Of a stretch of DNA of 33,105 nt, positions 17,973 to 24,904 are shown piece after piece; positions within the stretch are counted from its first letter, which is position 1; each line of letters opens with the position of its first letter. This DNA comes from Sphingobacteriaceae bacterium (lineage in GTDB: Bacteria > Bacteroidota > Bacteroidia > Sphingobacteriales > Sphingobacteriaceae). The notes under the pieces were generated by a model. The model searched no databases, was not told where the DNA came from, and saw only the letters and a program-made list of their open reading frames with translations. The translations under genes were made by a program, and so were the position numbers. The DNA lies in the NCBI GenBank assembly GCA_947460275.1, contig CANHHZ010000002.1:1-33105 (forward strand). The letters are read 5' to 3'.

Positions 17973-18063
17973 AGTCAGAAAAGTCCAGAAGACGGAAACT
18001 CAGAAAGTCCGGTGTCCGAAGTTTAGTGTGTTAATCTACTCTTAACTCGTAACCCACAACTCA
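17973..18063. repeat. Heptamer tract between pdxA and the rhodanese gene
   Basis: The right part shows AACTCGT AACCCAC AACTCAA (18044-18064), and the middle AGTCCGG TGTCCGA AGTTTAG (18006-18026), both with a 7-bp step; the left part (17973-18005) is more degenerate. On the coding strand of pdxA the stop codon TGA (18063-18061) is the first part of the unit TGAGTTGTGGGTTACGAGTT. Confidence 0.6.
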
Positions 18064-19140
18064 ATTAGCGTCGTCTTTAATATCCAAAGCAGTTTCAATG
18101 ATTTTTCCGCCACTACGCAATTGGTTTTTTAATAAGCTTTCTTGTTCGCGGCGATGTTCAACAATATGAATGGCTGCAAAAACGGCTTCCATGAATGAAG
18201 TTGGATCGGCAAGGTTTTTACCGGCTATGTCGTAACCCGTTCCATGATCTGGTGATGTACGCACAAATTTTAACCCAGCCGTATAGTTTACGCCGGTTTC
18301 AAAAGCAATGGTTTTAAAAGGAATTAAACCTTGGTCGTGGTACATGGCCAAAACGGCATCAAATTTTTTGTAAGTCCCGTTGCCAAAAAATCCATCGGCA
18401 GGGTAAGGTCCAAAACAAATTATGCCTTTGTCAAACGCCTCTTGTATGGCTGGAGCGATAATTTCGGCTTCTTCTTTCCCTAAAAGCCCATTGTCACTAG
18501 CATGCGGATTTAAGCCTAAAACAGCAATTTTTGGTTTTTCTATCCAGAAATCTTTTTTCAGGCTATCGTTGATCAGCTGTATTTTTTTTACTATTCTTTC
18601 TTTGGTAATTGCTGTTGGCACTTCTAAAACTGGAATATGGCCTGTAACTACGCCAACGCGTAAGGTTTCGCTAATTAAAAACATGAGCACGTCTTTGCTC
18701 TCGCTTCGTTCTTGCAAATATTCGGTATGACCCGGAAAAGCAAATTCGGCCGATTGGATATTGTTTTTGTTGATTGGTGCAGTTACCAAAGCATCAATCG
18801 CTCCACTTACCAAATCGTCAGTGGCTTTTTGCAAGGATAGAAAAGCGTATTTGCCGCCAATTTCGTTGGCTACACCAAGTTCTATTTTTACATCTTCTTC
18901 CCAACAATTGATCATGTTTACTTTGCGAGGATTAGCCTCCTCAGGCGTATTGATCACGTTGAACATAAAATCGCCCATATTTAGCGCTTTTCTATGAAAA
19001 GAAGCCACTTTGGTGTGTCCATAAATAATAGGCGTACAATAATCGAGCATTTTAGCTTCAGTAAAAGTTTTTAGAATAACTTCTAAACCAATACCATTTA
19101 CATCGCCAATACTTATACCTAATTTTATTTTATCGCTCAT
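18061..19140 (-). CDS. pdxA: 4-hydroxythreonine-4-phosphate dehydrogenase
   Basis: Cytoplasmic NAD-dependent enzyme of pyridoxal-phosphate synthesis. Family motifs include IKLGISIGDVNGIGLEV near the start, the metal-binding FPGHTEYL, MYHDQGLIPFK and RTSPDHGTGYDIAG. The ORF-track start at 19167 adds nine residues (MHQILCYSK) not expected in the family; the ATG at 19140 (MSDKIKLGIS) is preferred, giving 359 residues. Its TGA stop is embedded in a heptamer tract. It is divergent from rsmA, with a second tract between them. Confidence 0.93.
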   Translation of the reverse strand: MSDKIKLGISIGDVNGIGLEVILKTFTEAKMLDYCTPIIYGHTKVASFHRKALNMGDFMFNVINTPEEANPRKVNMINCWEEDVKIELGVANEIGGKYAFLSLQKATDDLVSGAIDALVTAPINKNNIQSAEFAFPGHTEYLQERSESKDVLMFLISETLRVGVVTGHIPVLEVPTAITKERIVKKIQLINDSLKKDFWIEKPKIAVLGLNPHASDNGLLGKEEAEIIAPAIQEAFDKGIICFGPYPADGFFGNGTYKKFDAVLAMYHDQGLIPFKTIAFETGVNYTAGLKFVRTSPDHGTGYDIAGKNLADPTSFMEAVFAAIHIVEHRREQESLLKNQLRSGGKIIETALDIKDDAN

Positions 19141-19178
19141 TTTGCTGTAACAAAGAATTTGGTGCAAATTAACAAATA

Positions 19179-19256
19179 GATTTGAGATTTGAGATTTGGC
19201 AAGTGATGTTTATCGTATAAAACTAAAATCTAAACGCTAAACCCTAGCCCTAAAAT
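19179..19256. repeat. Heptamer tracts between pdxA and rsmA
   Basis: Three copies of GATTTG(A/G) with a 7-bp step (19179-19199), then CTAAAAT CTAAACG CTAAACC CTAGCC CTAAAAT (19223-19256, one 6-mer). Together they fill most of the pdxA-rsmA gap. Confidence 0.6.
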
Positions 19257-19259
19257 CCT

Positions 19260-19267
19260 TACATTTG
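19260..19267 (+). promoter_or_regulatory. Possible -7 element of rsmA
   Basis: TACATTTG matches TAnnTTTG and lies about 42 bp before the rsmA ATG, directly after a heptamer tract. No TTTG is seen 19-21 bp upstream, so support is partial. Confidence 0.35.
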
Positions 19268-19308
19268 TTTTTATTTAAATATTTAAAGCTCTTTTTGGGT
19301 TTGGGTTT

Positions 19309-20094
19309 ATGGGTTTAGTAAAAGCGAAAAAACATTTAGGTCAACATTTTTTAACTGATAAAAAAATTGCTGAAAAAATTGTAGATGGTTTGGTACATAC
19401 CGGCAAATACCATCAGGTTTTAGAAGTAGGGCCCGGTATGGGCATTTTATCAGACATCTTACTGTCACGCGAAAATTTAGAAATCTATCTAATAGATATT
19501 GATGTAGAATCGATTGCTTTCTTGGCCAATAAATATCCTCAATTGGGCAATCGCCTAATTAGTGGAGATTTTTTAAAGCTAGATTTAACCACTATTTTTC
19601 CTGGCAAGTTTGCAGTCATAGGAAATTTCCCCTACAATATTTCTTCTCAAATTTTGTTTAAGATTTTGGAGCACAAAGACAATGTTGTTGAAATGGTGGG
19701 CATGTTCCAAAAGGAAGTGGCCGAGCGTTGCGCCTCAAAATCGGGGACTAAAGAGTATGGTATTTTAAGCGTTTTGATACAGGCTTATTACGATATTGAG
19801 TATTTATTTACCGTAAAGCCTGGAACTTTCAATCCACCGCCAAAGGTAAACTCTGGAGTTATCCGTTTGAGTAGAAATGAAATGGAAACACTTCCTTGCG
19901 ATGAAAAATTATTTTGGCGCACGGTAAAAGGAGGCTTTAATCAACGCCGAAAAACCTTACGCAATGCACTTTCGGGCACTATACCAAAAGATAAAATGGA
20001 TAACCATCCTTTTTTTAATAAGCGGGCTGAGCAATTGAGCGTGGAAGATTTTATAACTTTAACCCAGCATTTAACCCACTTAACGCAAGCATAG
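19309..20094 (+). CDS. rsmA: 16S rRNA (adenine(1518)-N6/adenine(1519)-N6)-dimethyltransferase
   Basis: The 261-residue KsgA/RsmA enzyme that dimethylates two adenines at the 3' end of 16S rRNA. It has KKHLGQHFLTDKKI, the SAM-binding LEVGPGMGIL (38-47) and the catalytic NFPY (106-109), where NLPY is usual; NFPY is common in Bacteroidota. The C-terminal VKGGFNQRRKTLRNAL is also typical. Its TAG stop is 2 bp from the next ATG, so the dehydrogenase is translationally linked. Confidence 0.96.
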   Translation: MGLVKAKKHLGQHFLTDKKIAEKIVDGLVHTGKYHQVLEVGPGMGILSDILLSRENLEIYLIDIDVESIAFLANKYPQLGNRLISGDFLKLDLTTIFPGKFAVIGNFPYNISSQILFKILEHKDNVVEMVGMFQKEVAERCASKSGTKEYGILSVLIQAYYDIEYLFTVKPGTFNPPPKVNSGVIRLSRNEMETLPCDEKLFWRTVKGGFNQRRKTLRNALSGTIPKDKMDNHPFFNKRAEQLSVEDFITLTQHLTHLTQA

Positions 20095-20096
20095 GT

Positions 20097-21023
20097 ATGC
20101 AAAAAATTCTTATCATAGATGATCTTCATCCTGCGTTTAAAGAAAAAGCAATGGCTTTAGGCTTTGAGGTGGATGACCAACCCCTAATTACCAGAGCTCA
20201 AACCTTGGAAATTGTTAAAGATTACGTGGGCATAGCGGTGCGTACCAAATTTAAAATAGATGCCGAGCTTTTTAATGCCGCACCAAACCTAAAATTTGTA
20301 GCAAGGGCAGGCGCAGGTTTAGACAATATTGATGAGGCGGCTGCAAAAGCAAAAAATATACAATTAATTAATGCGCCAGAGGGAAATTGCGATGCCGTTG
20401 GCGAACACGCCGTTGGGTTGTTGTTGGCTTTGATGAACAATTTTAGAAAGGCAGATACAGAAATTAGAAATGGCATTTGGGATAGGGAAGGCAACCGTGG
20501 ATACGAGCTTAAAGGCAAAACCGTTGGCCTAATTGGTTATGGTTTTATGGGCCAAAAAATGGCCCGTAAATTGGCCGGTTTTGAAGTAAATGTAATTGCC
20601 TACGATAAATATAAAACTGGTTTTAGCGATGATTTTGCCCGCGAAGTAAGTATGGAAGAAATTGTAAAACACAGCGATGTGCTGAGTTTGCACATACCGT
20701 TAACGAACGAAACCCGACAAATGGTAAAAGACGAATACTTTTTCCATTTTAAAAAGCCTATTTTCTTTATCAATACCGCAAGGGGTGAAATTGTAAATAC
20801 CTCAGCAGTGCTAAACGGCATAAAAACAGGTAAAATTTTGGGTGCGGGACTTGATGTTTTAGAAACCGAAAAGTTTCCGGCATTGTCCGAACAAGCTTTC
20901 TATCAAGAATTAAAAACTAACGAAAAGGTAATTTTAACACCGCATGTAGCAGGGTGGACATTTGACTCGTACCGAAAAATTTCTGAAGTGTTGGCAGAGA
21001 AGTTAGAACAATTAGGAGTTTAA
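20097..21023 (+). CDS. NAD-dependent 2-hydroxyacid dehydrogenase (phosphoglycerate dehydrogenase-like)
   Basis: A 308-residue D-isomer-specific 2-hydroxyacid dehydrogenase. It shows the NAD-binding GYGFMG (147-152), and the catalytic Arg229 (INTARGEIVN), Glu256 (GLDVLETEKF) and His283 (TPHVAGWT). It is shorter than SerA with a regulatory ACT domain; no ACT domain is present. Similar proteins are annotated as SerA-like phosphoglycerate dehydrogenase, but the substrate is not certain. It sits 2 bp downstream of rsmA. Confidence 0.88.
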   Translation: MQKILIIDDLHPAFKEKAMALGFEVDDQPLITRAQTLEIVKDYVGIAVRTKFKIDAELFNAAPNLKFVARAGAGLDNIDEAAAKAKNIQLINAPEGNCDAVGEHAVGLLLALMNNFRKADTEIRNGIWDREGNRGYELKGKTVGLIGYGFMGQKMARKLAGFEVNVIAYDKYKTGFSDDFAREVSMEEIVKHSDVLSLHIPLTNETRQMVKDEYFFHFKKPIFFINTARGEIVNTSAVLNGIKTGKILGAGLDVLETEKFPALSEQAFYQELKTNEKVILTPHVAGWTFDSYRKISEVLAEKLEQLGV

Positions 21024-21131
21024 AACTAGAATCACTAAAAATCTTTACCCCCATTTCGTTTATTTGTAGTAGTGCATATTCCGTATTGCATTGCTTTGAA
21101 TGAGTAATTTTTATTTTTTTAGTTCAAAATA

Positions 21132-21163
21132 TTTGTTTTTGTAACAATTCACTTCTATCTTCG
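21132..21163 (+). promoter_or_regulatory. Promoter of greA
   Basis: TTTG (21132-21135), a 20-bp spacer and TATCTTCG (21156-21163, TAnnTTTG with one change) give the same geometry as the feoA and lutB promoters. The transcript would begin near 21167-21170, just before the leader hairpin. Confidence 0.55.
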
Positions 21164-21176
21164 TTTTAATATAAAG

Positions 21177-21221
21177 CAAGACTATGTAGGCTAATGGCCG
21201 ATGTAGTCTTGTTTGTTTTTT
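21177..21221 (+). terminator. Terminator-like hairpin in the greA leader
   Basis: Arms CAAGACTA (21177-21184) and TAGTCTTG (21204-21211) form an 8-bp stem, with an inner GGC/GCC pair around a TAATG loop, followed by TTTGTTTTTT. It begins about 10 nt after the predicted transcription start and about 70 nt before the greA ATG, so it can act as an early terminator or attenuator. Confidence 0.6.
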
Positions 21222-21247
21222 AGAGGATTTAAAGAAATAGATTTGCT

Positions 21248-21721
21248 ATGTCAGAAGTAACGTATTACACCCAAGAAGGATTAGATAAGCTAAAAGAAGA
21301 GCTACATAGGTTAAAAACCGTAGAGCGGGCTGCTATTTCTAAAGCTATTGCAGAAGCAAGAGACAAAGGAGATTTATCTGAAAATGCAGAATATGATGCC
21401 GCCAAAGAAGCGCAGGGAATGCACGAAGCTAAAATATCCAAGCTTGGTGTAGTACTCGCCAATGCCCGCTTAATTGACGAGAGTAAGTTGGACTTAACTA
21501 AAGTTTTAGCTTTGTCGATTGTCAAAATAAAAAACGTAAAAAACGGCGCAACTATGACCTATCAGTTGGTACCGGAGAGCGAAGCAGATTTAAAAACCGG
21601 AAAAATATCTGTAAAATCGCCTATTGCACAAGGTTTATTAGGTAAGTCTGTTGGGGACAAAACCGAAATTCAAGTGCCCGCAGGTAAAATGGAATTTGAA
21701 ATATTAGAAATATCCAGGTGA
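21248..21721 (+). CDS. greA: Transcription elongation factor GreA
   Basis: A 157-residue GreA that rescues backtracked RNA polymerase by stimulating transcript cleavage. The N-terminal coiled coil (about 1-75) has EARDKGDLSENAEYDAAKEAQ with the acidic tip (DLSENAEYD) required for activity. The C-terminal FKBP-like domain has SPIAQGLLGKSVGDKTEIQVP and ends at EILEISR. Its TGA stop is the first part of a heptamer tract. The leader contains a promoter-proximal terminator-like hairpin. Confidence 0.96.
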   Translation: MSEVTYYTQEGLDKLKEELHRLKTVERAAISKAIAEARDKGDLSENAEYDAAKEAQGMHEAKISKLGVVLANARLIDESKLDLTKVLALSIVKIKNVKNGATMTYQLVPESEADLKTGKISVKSPIAQGLLGKSVGDKTEIQVPAGKMEFEILEISR

Positions 21722-21838
21722 GTTGTGAGTTGTCAGTTATGAGTTGCGAGCCTGTAACCCCATAACTCGTTACTCTAAACCCTAAATGGGCTTAACTTAT
21801 AAGTCGACACCTTAAACCCTAAACCTTTAACCTTCAAC
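21719..21838. repeat. Heptamer tracts filling the greA-HIT gap
   Basis: The first part reads GAGTTGT GAGTTGT CAGTTAT GAGTTGC GAG (21720-21750), then the opposite orientation TAACCCC ATAACTC GTTACTC (21755-21775), then CTTAAAC CCTAAAC CTTTAAC CTTCAAC (21811-21838). AGTTATG (21735-21741) and CATAACT (21761-21767) are an exact inverted pair. The greA stop codon is part of the first unit. Confidence 0.7.
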
Positions 21839-21846
21839 CTAAAAAA

Positions 21847-22236
21847 ATGAGCATTTTTTCTAAAATAGTAAGCGGCGAAATTCATGCACATGTTGTTGCC
21901 GAAACTAACGATTTTATGGCTTTTCTGGATGTAAATCCATTGGTAATGGGTCATGTTTTGGTTATTCCTAAACAAGAAATCGATTATATTTTTGAGATGG
22001 ACGATGAATTGTATGCCGGTTTAACCTTGTTTGCTAAAATAGTTGCAAAGGCCGTTAAAGCTGCTTTTCCGTGTAAGAAAGTTGGTGTAGCTGTAATAGG
22101 TTTGGAAGTGCCGCATACACATATCCATTTAATACCTATGAACAATGTAAGCGATATGAACTTTAGTAAAGAAAAACTAAAACCAAGCCAGCAAGAATTA
22201 GCTGCGGCAGCTACAAAGATAAGAGCACAATTTTAA
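21847..22236 (+). CDS. HIT-family nucleotide-binding hydrolase
   Basis: A 129-residue histidine-triad protein of the HINT-like branch. The triad is H90-T-H92-I-H94 in PHTHIHLIP, near the C-terminus, with NPLVMGHVLVIPKQEIDYIFE upstream. Such proteins hydrolyse nucleoside phosphoramidates or similar compounds; the substrate is not defined. It may be co-transcribed with greA, and ends at a bidirectional terminator. Confidence 0.92.
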   Translation: MSIFSKIVSGEIHAHVVAETNDFMAFLDVNPLVMGHVLVIPKQEIDYIFEMDDELYAGLTLFAKIVAKAVKAAFPCKKVGVAVIGLEVPHTHIHLIPMNNVSDMNFSKEKLKPSQQELAAAATKIRAQF

Positions 22237-22257
22237 ATACTTTAACTCGTTGAAAAT

Positions 22258-22295
22258 AAAAAAGCTCCGATAATCATCGGAGCTTTTTTATTTAA
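22258..22295. terminator. Bidirectional terminator between the HIT and MazG-like genes
   Basis: A 14-bp perfect stem (22258-22271 with 22276-22289, core AAAGCTCCGAT) with loop AATC has A/T tracts on both sides. It serves both convergent genes; the MazG stop codon overlaps its right edge. Confidence 0.92.
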
Positions 22296-22650
22296 GTTTC
22301 TCGTTGTTTTTGTGTCTTTCTGCATCCCTAATGCTTTTTTTATCCATATTTTTAAGCAAGGCTTCATTTAAATCTATCCCCGTTTGGTTGGCCAAACAGA
22401 TCAATACAAAAAGAACATCGGCCATTTCGTCGGCAAGATTTACATCTTCATCACTTTTTTTAAAAGATTGTTCGCCATATGTCCGTGCCATAATTCGGGC
22501 AACCTCACCAACTTCTTCCATTAAAATGGCCGTGTTAGTCAATTCGTTAAAATATCGAATTCCGGTGGTGGTTATCCACTTGTCAACCAATTGCTGTGCT
22601 TCTTTAAGTTTTAAGTCTTTTAAAACGGGTTTATCTTCTATTTCGTTCAT
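22288..22650 (-). CDS. MazG-like nucleotide pyrophosphohydrolase
   Basis: A 120-residue all-alpha NTP pyrophosphohydrolase. It shows the MazG metal-binding pattern: EEVGE (45-49) and, after a spacer, EMADVL with Glu75 and Asp78. Likely to hydrolyse (d)NTPs to the monophosphate, but the precise substrate is unknown. It is the last gene of the rsgA-dtd-mazG transcript. Confidence 0.88.
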   Translation of the reverse strand: MNEIEDKPVLKDLKLKEAQQLVDKWITTTGIRYFNELTNTAILMEEVGEVARIMARTYGEQSFKKSDEDVNLADEMADVLFVLICLANQTGIDLNEALLKNMDKKSIRDAERHKNNEKLK

Positions 22651-22652
22651 TT

Positions 22653-23111
22653 TTAATGGTTGTCTTTATCTTTCGTGTCCATTATTATAGTAACAGGCCC
22701 GTCGTTTAGCAAGTCAATTTTCATATCAGCGCCAAAAATACCGCACTGTATTTCCTTGTTAAGCAAAGCCGATAGTTGTTTAATCATTTCTTCGTAAAAT
22801 GGAATGGCTTTTTCTGGTCGAGCCGCTCGGGTAAATCCTGGTCTATTTCCCTTTTTGGTTGCAGCAAACAAAGTAAACTGACTAATTAATAGAATATTTC
22901 CCTCAATATCGCCCAAGGATTTGTTCATTAAGCCATTTTCGTCATTAAAAACACGCATGCCTGCTATTTTTTGTGCAAGCCAAGTTAGGTCTTCTTCAGT
23001 GTCAGAATCTTCAATGCCTAGCAATACCAAAAACCCTTGGTCAATTTTCCCCGTAATTTCATTGTTTACGGTACAGCTTGCTTTTGTTACCCGTTGAATA
23101 ACTGCTCTCAT
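22653..23111 (-). CDS. dtd: D-aminoacyl-tRNA deacylase
   Basis: A 152-residue DTD that removes D-amino acids mischarged on tRNA. The two active-site motifs are SQFTL (77-81) and NDGPVT (136-141, the cis-Gly-Pro dipeptide), and MRAVIQRVTKASCTV is the usual start. The start codon shares its A with the rsgA stop (TAATG), so the two are translationally coupled. Confidence 0.96.
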   Translation of the reverse strand: MRAVIQRVTKASCTVNNEITGKIDQGFLVLLGIEDSDTEEDLTWLAQKIAGMRVFNDENGLMNKSLGDIEGNILLISQFTLFAATKKGNRPGFTRAARPEKAIPFYEEMIKQLSALLNKEIQCGIFGADMKIDLLNDGPVTIIMDTKDKDNH

Positions 23112-24031
23112 TATGTTCTTGTATCGTTTCCGTGAAAAATGCTTAAATAGCTTTCATACCTGCTGATGTCAATTTCTCCATCTTCAACCCCTTTAATTAT
23201 TGCACATCCTGGCTCGTTTACATGCCTGCAATTGTTAAACTTGCATTGGTTTAATTTATTCCTCATTTCCACAAAATAATGGCTTAATTCTTCGGGCTTG
23301 ATATCGAATATGCCTAATTCCCTAATGCCGGGCGTATCTATTAAGTAACCGCCAAAAGGAAGTTTGTGCATTTCGGCAAAAGTAGTGGTGTGTTGTCCTT
23401 TGTCGCTCCAATCAGAAATCTCGCCTGTTTTAATTTCAAAACCTGGTAATAAAGTATTAATTAAGCTCGATTTTCCTACGCCTGAATGGCCTGAAAATAA
23501 AGTGATTTTATCTTTTAAAAGGGCTTCAATTTGGCCAATATTGGTTCCTTTCAATGCTGAAACCTCGTAACACGGATAGCCTATTTTCTCGTAAATGGCT
23601 TTGTATTCGGCTAAAATTTCTAACCCTTCTTTGCTAAATAAATCTAGTTTGTTAAAAATTAAGCAAGTAGGTATGCCGTAAGCTTCGGAGGTAACCAAAA
23701 AGCGATCGATAAAGCCCAGAGAAGTACGAGGAGAGGCGAGGGTGACAATTAAAAATGCCTGATCGAGATTAGCTGCAATAATTTGTGCTTGCTTACTTAG
23801 GTTGATCGATTTTCGGATAATGTAATTTTTTCTGTCGTGCAATTTGTCAATTACACCAGTTTCTGCATTGGGCTCTAGCTCAAAGCCCACTTTGTCGCCA
23901 ACAGCAATAGGGTTTGTGGTCTGAATACCTTTTATCCTAAATTTACCTTTAATTCGGCAATCGTAGGTCTTGCCATCTTCGGCATTTACTTGGTACCAGC
24001 TTCCGGTCGATTTTATGACTAATCCGTGCAT
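23111..24031 (-). CDS. rsgA: Small-subunit ribosome biogenesis GTPase RsgA
   Basis: A 306-residue circularly permuted GTPase acting in late 30S subunit maturation. The motif order is G4 NKLD (127-130), then G1 GHSGVGKS (181-188) and G3 DTPG (232-235), after an N-terminal OB fold. The C-terminal zinc module has Cys263, Cys268, His270 and Cys276 (CKFNNCRHVNEPGC). Complete and normal length. It is the first gene of the operon with dtd and mazG. Confidence 0.96.
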   Translation of the reverse strand: MHGLVIKSTGSWYQVNAEDGKTYDCRIKGKFRIKGIQTTNPIAVGDKVGFELEPNAETGVIDKLHDRKNYIIRKSINLSKQAQIIAANLDQAFLIVTLASPRTSLGFIDRFLVTSEAYGIPTCLIFNKLDLFSKEGLEILAEYKAIYEKIGYPCYEVSALKGTNIGQIEALLKDKITLFSGHSGVGKSSLINTLLPGFEIKTGEISDWSDKGQHTTTFAEMHKLPFGGYLIDTPGIRELGIFDIKPEELSHYFVEMRNKLNQCKFNNCRHVNEPGCAIIKGVEDGEIDISRYESYLSIFHGNDTRT

Positions 24032-24441
24032 ATATTAACGTAAAGGTATAAAAATGATTACATAGATTGCAGGGTGTTTTTAATTTAAGCGATAATGAAA
24101 AAAAATTGAAATCTAAACGCATTTCAAATGCCTATTGTTGCTATTTTATGTCACAACTTTATAGTTCCTATCAAATTTAAGAAATGCATCAGGCAATTTA
24201 AAACTTAATGAAACTCGATAATATTGTTTTTTTGCATACGCTAATCGCTAATTGATTTGCTGATTAACGTTTAGGTCTTAAAACCTGTTTAGATTATAAT
24301 TGCGTGTGGTTTTAAAGCAATCTAATGTTGTGCCTTAATCAGAATAATTACAAAAAAAATAAATTTCTGTTGTTAAATCGCTTATATTCAATCTAAATTG
24401 GTGTTGTGTTTTTCAGTTGCAGATAAATATTTTTACTTTTG
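24032..24441. other. AT-rich divergent intergenic region, no gene recognised
   Basis: About 410 bp between divergent rsgA and the metal-efflux cluster. I see a short dyad GCATTTCAAATGC (24119-24131), two tandem CGCTAAT heptamers (24239-24252), and TACTTTTG directly before the ATG at 24442. No complete promoter pair with -33 and -7 boxes, no RNA gene and no open frame stood out. Confidence 0.5.
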
Positions 24442-24825
24442 ATGGTGAAAAAAATCATGGCTATAGGGTTACTTTCGGCTTACCTGTTTACCACAACAGA
24501 GTTGGGTCAGCTGTTTAAAATACCATTTTTAATAGGCCATTATCTAGAGCATAAAGCTTCCTCAAATTTATCATTGGCCCAGTTTTTAAGTATGCATTAT
24601 GCCCAGGGCGATGTGAGAGACGCTGATAATGCAAAAGACATGAAGTTGCCTTTTAAAACTCATGAAAATTGCACAAACTTTATCAACACATTAGTTTCGC
24701 AACCCTTTTTATTGGTTGTTCATCCACCTTGTTCTTCTATTAAAAAAAATAAACATTTATTTATCGACAATATGCTTACCTTTTCTTACCATTCAAGTAT
24801 TTGGCAGCCTCCAAAATTTTGTTGA
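24442..24825 (+). CDS. Small exported protein heading the metal-efflux operon
   Basis: A 128-residue protein (counting the TTG) or 127 from ATG 24442. The start MVKKIMAIGLLSAYLFTTT looks like a signal peptide or membrane anchor; the ORF-track TTG at 24439 is not needed. The mature part is rich in His and acidic residues: HYLEHK, then MHYAQGDVRDADNAKDMKLP and FKTHENC. I believe similar short proteins recur before CusA/CzcA genes in Bacteroidota, but cannot verify this here. Function unknown; metal binding in the periplasm is inference from composition and position. Confidence 0.6.
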   Translation: MVKKIMAIGLLSAYLFTTTELGQLFKIPFLIGHYLEHKASSNLSLAQFLSMHYAQGDVRDADNAKDMKLPFKTHENCTNFINTLVSQPFLLVVHPPCSSIKKNKHLFIDNMLTFSYHSSIWQPPKFC

Positions 24826-24904
24826 GCATTTATGCAAACAGTTTAAATGTACTGTGCGTAATTCTTAATAAAAATGTATTTCTTTAATTAACAAAAATTA
24901 AATT

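Noticed and set aside
19141-19167. Upstream ATG of pdxA (nine extra residues)
   Set aside because: MHQILCYSK does not resemble PdxA N-termini, while MSDKIKLGIS does.
24434-24441. TACTTTTG as the promoter of the small exported protein
   Set aside because: It directly abuts the ATG, so transcription would start inside the gene, and no -33 box is at the right distance.
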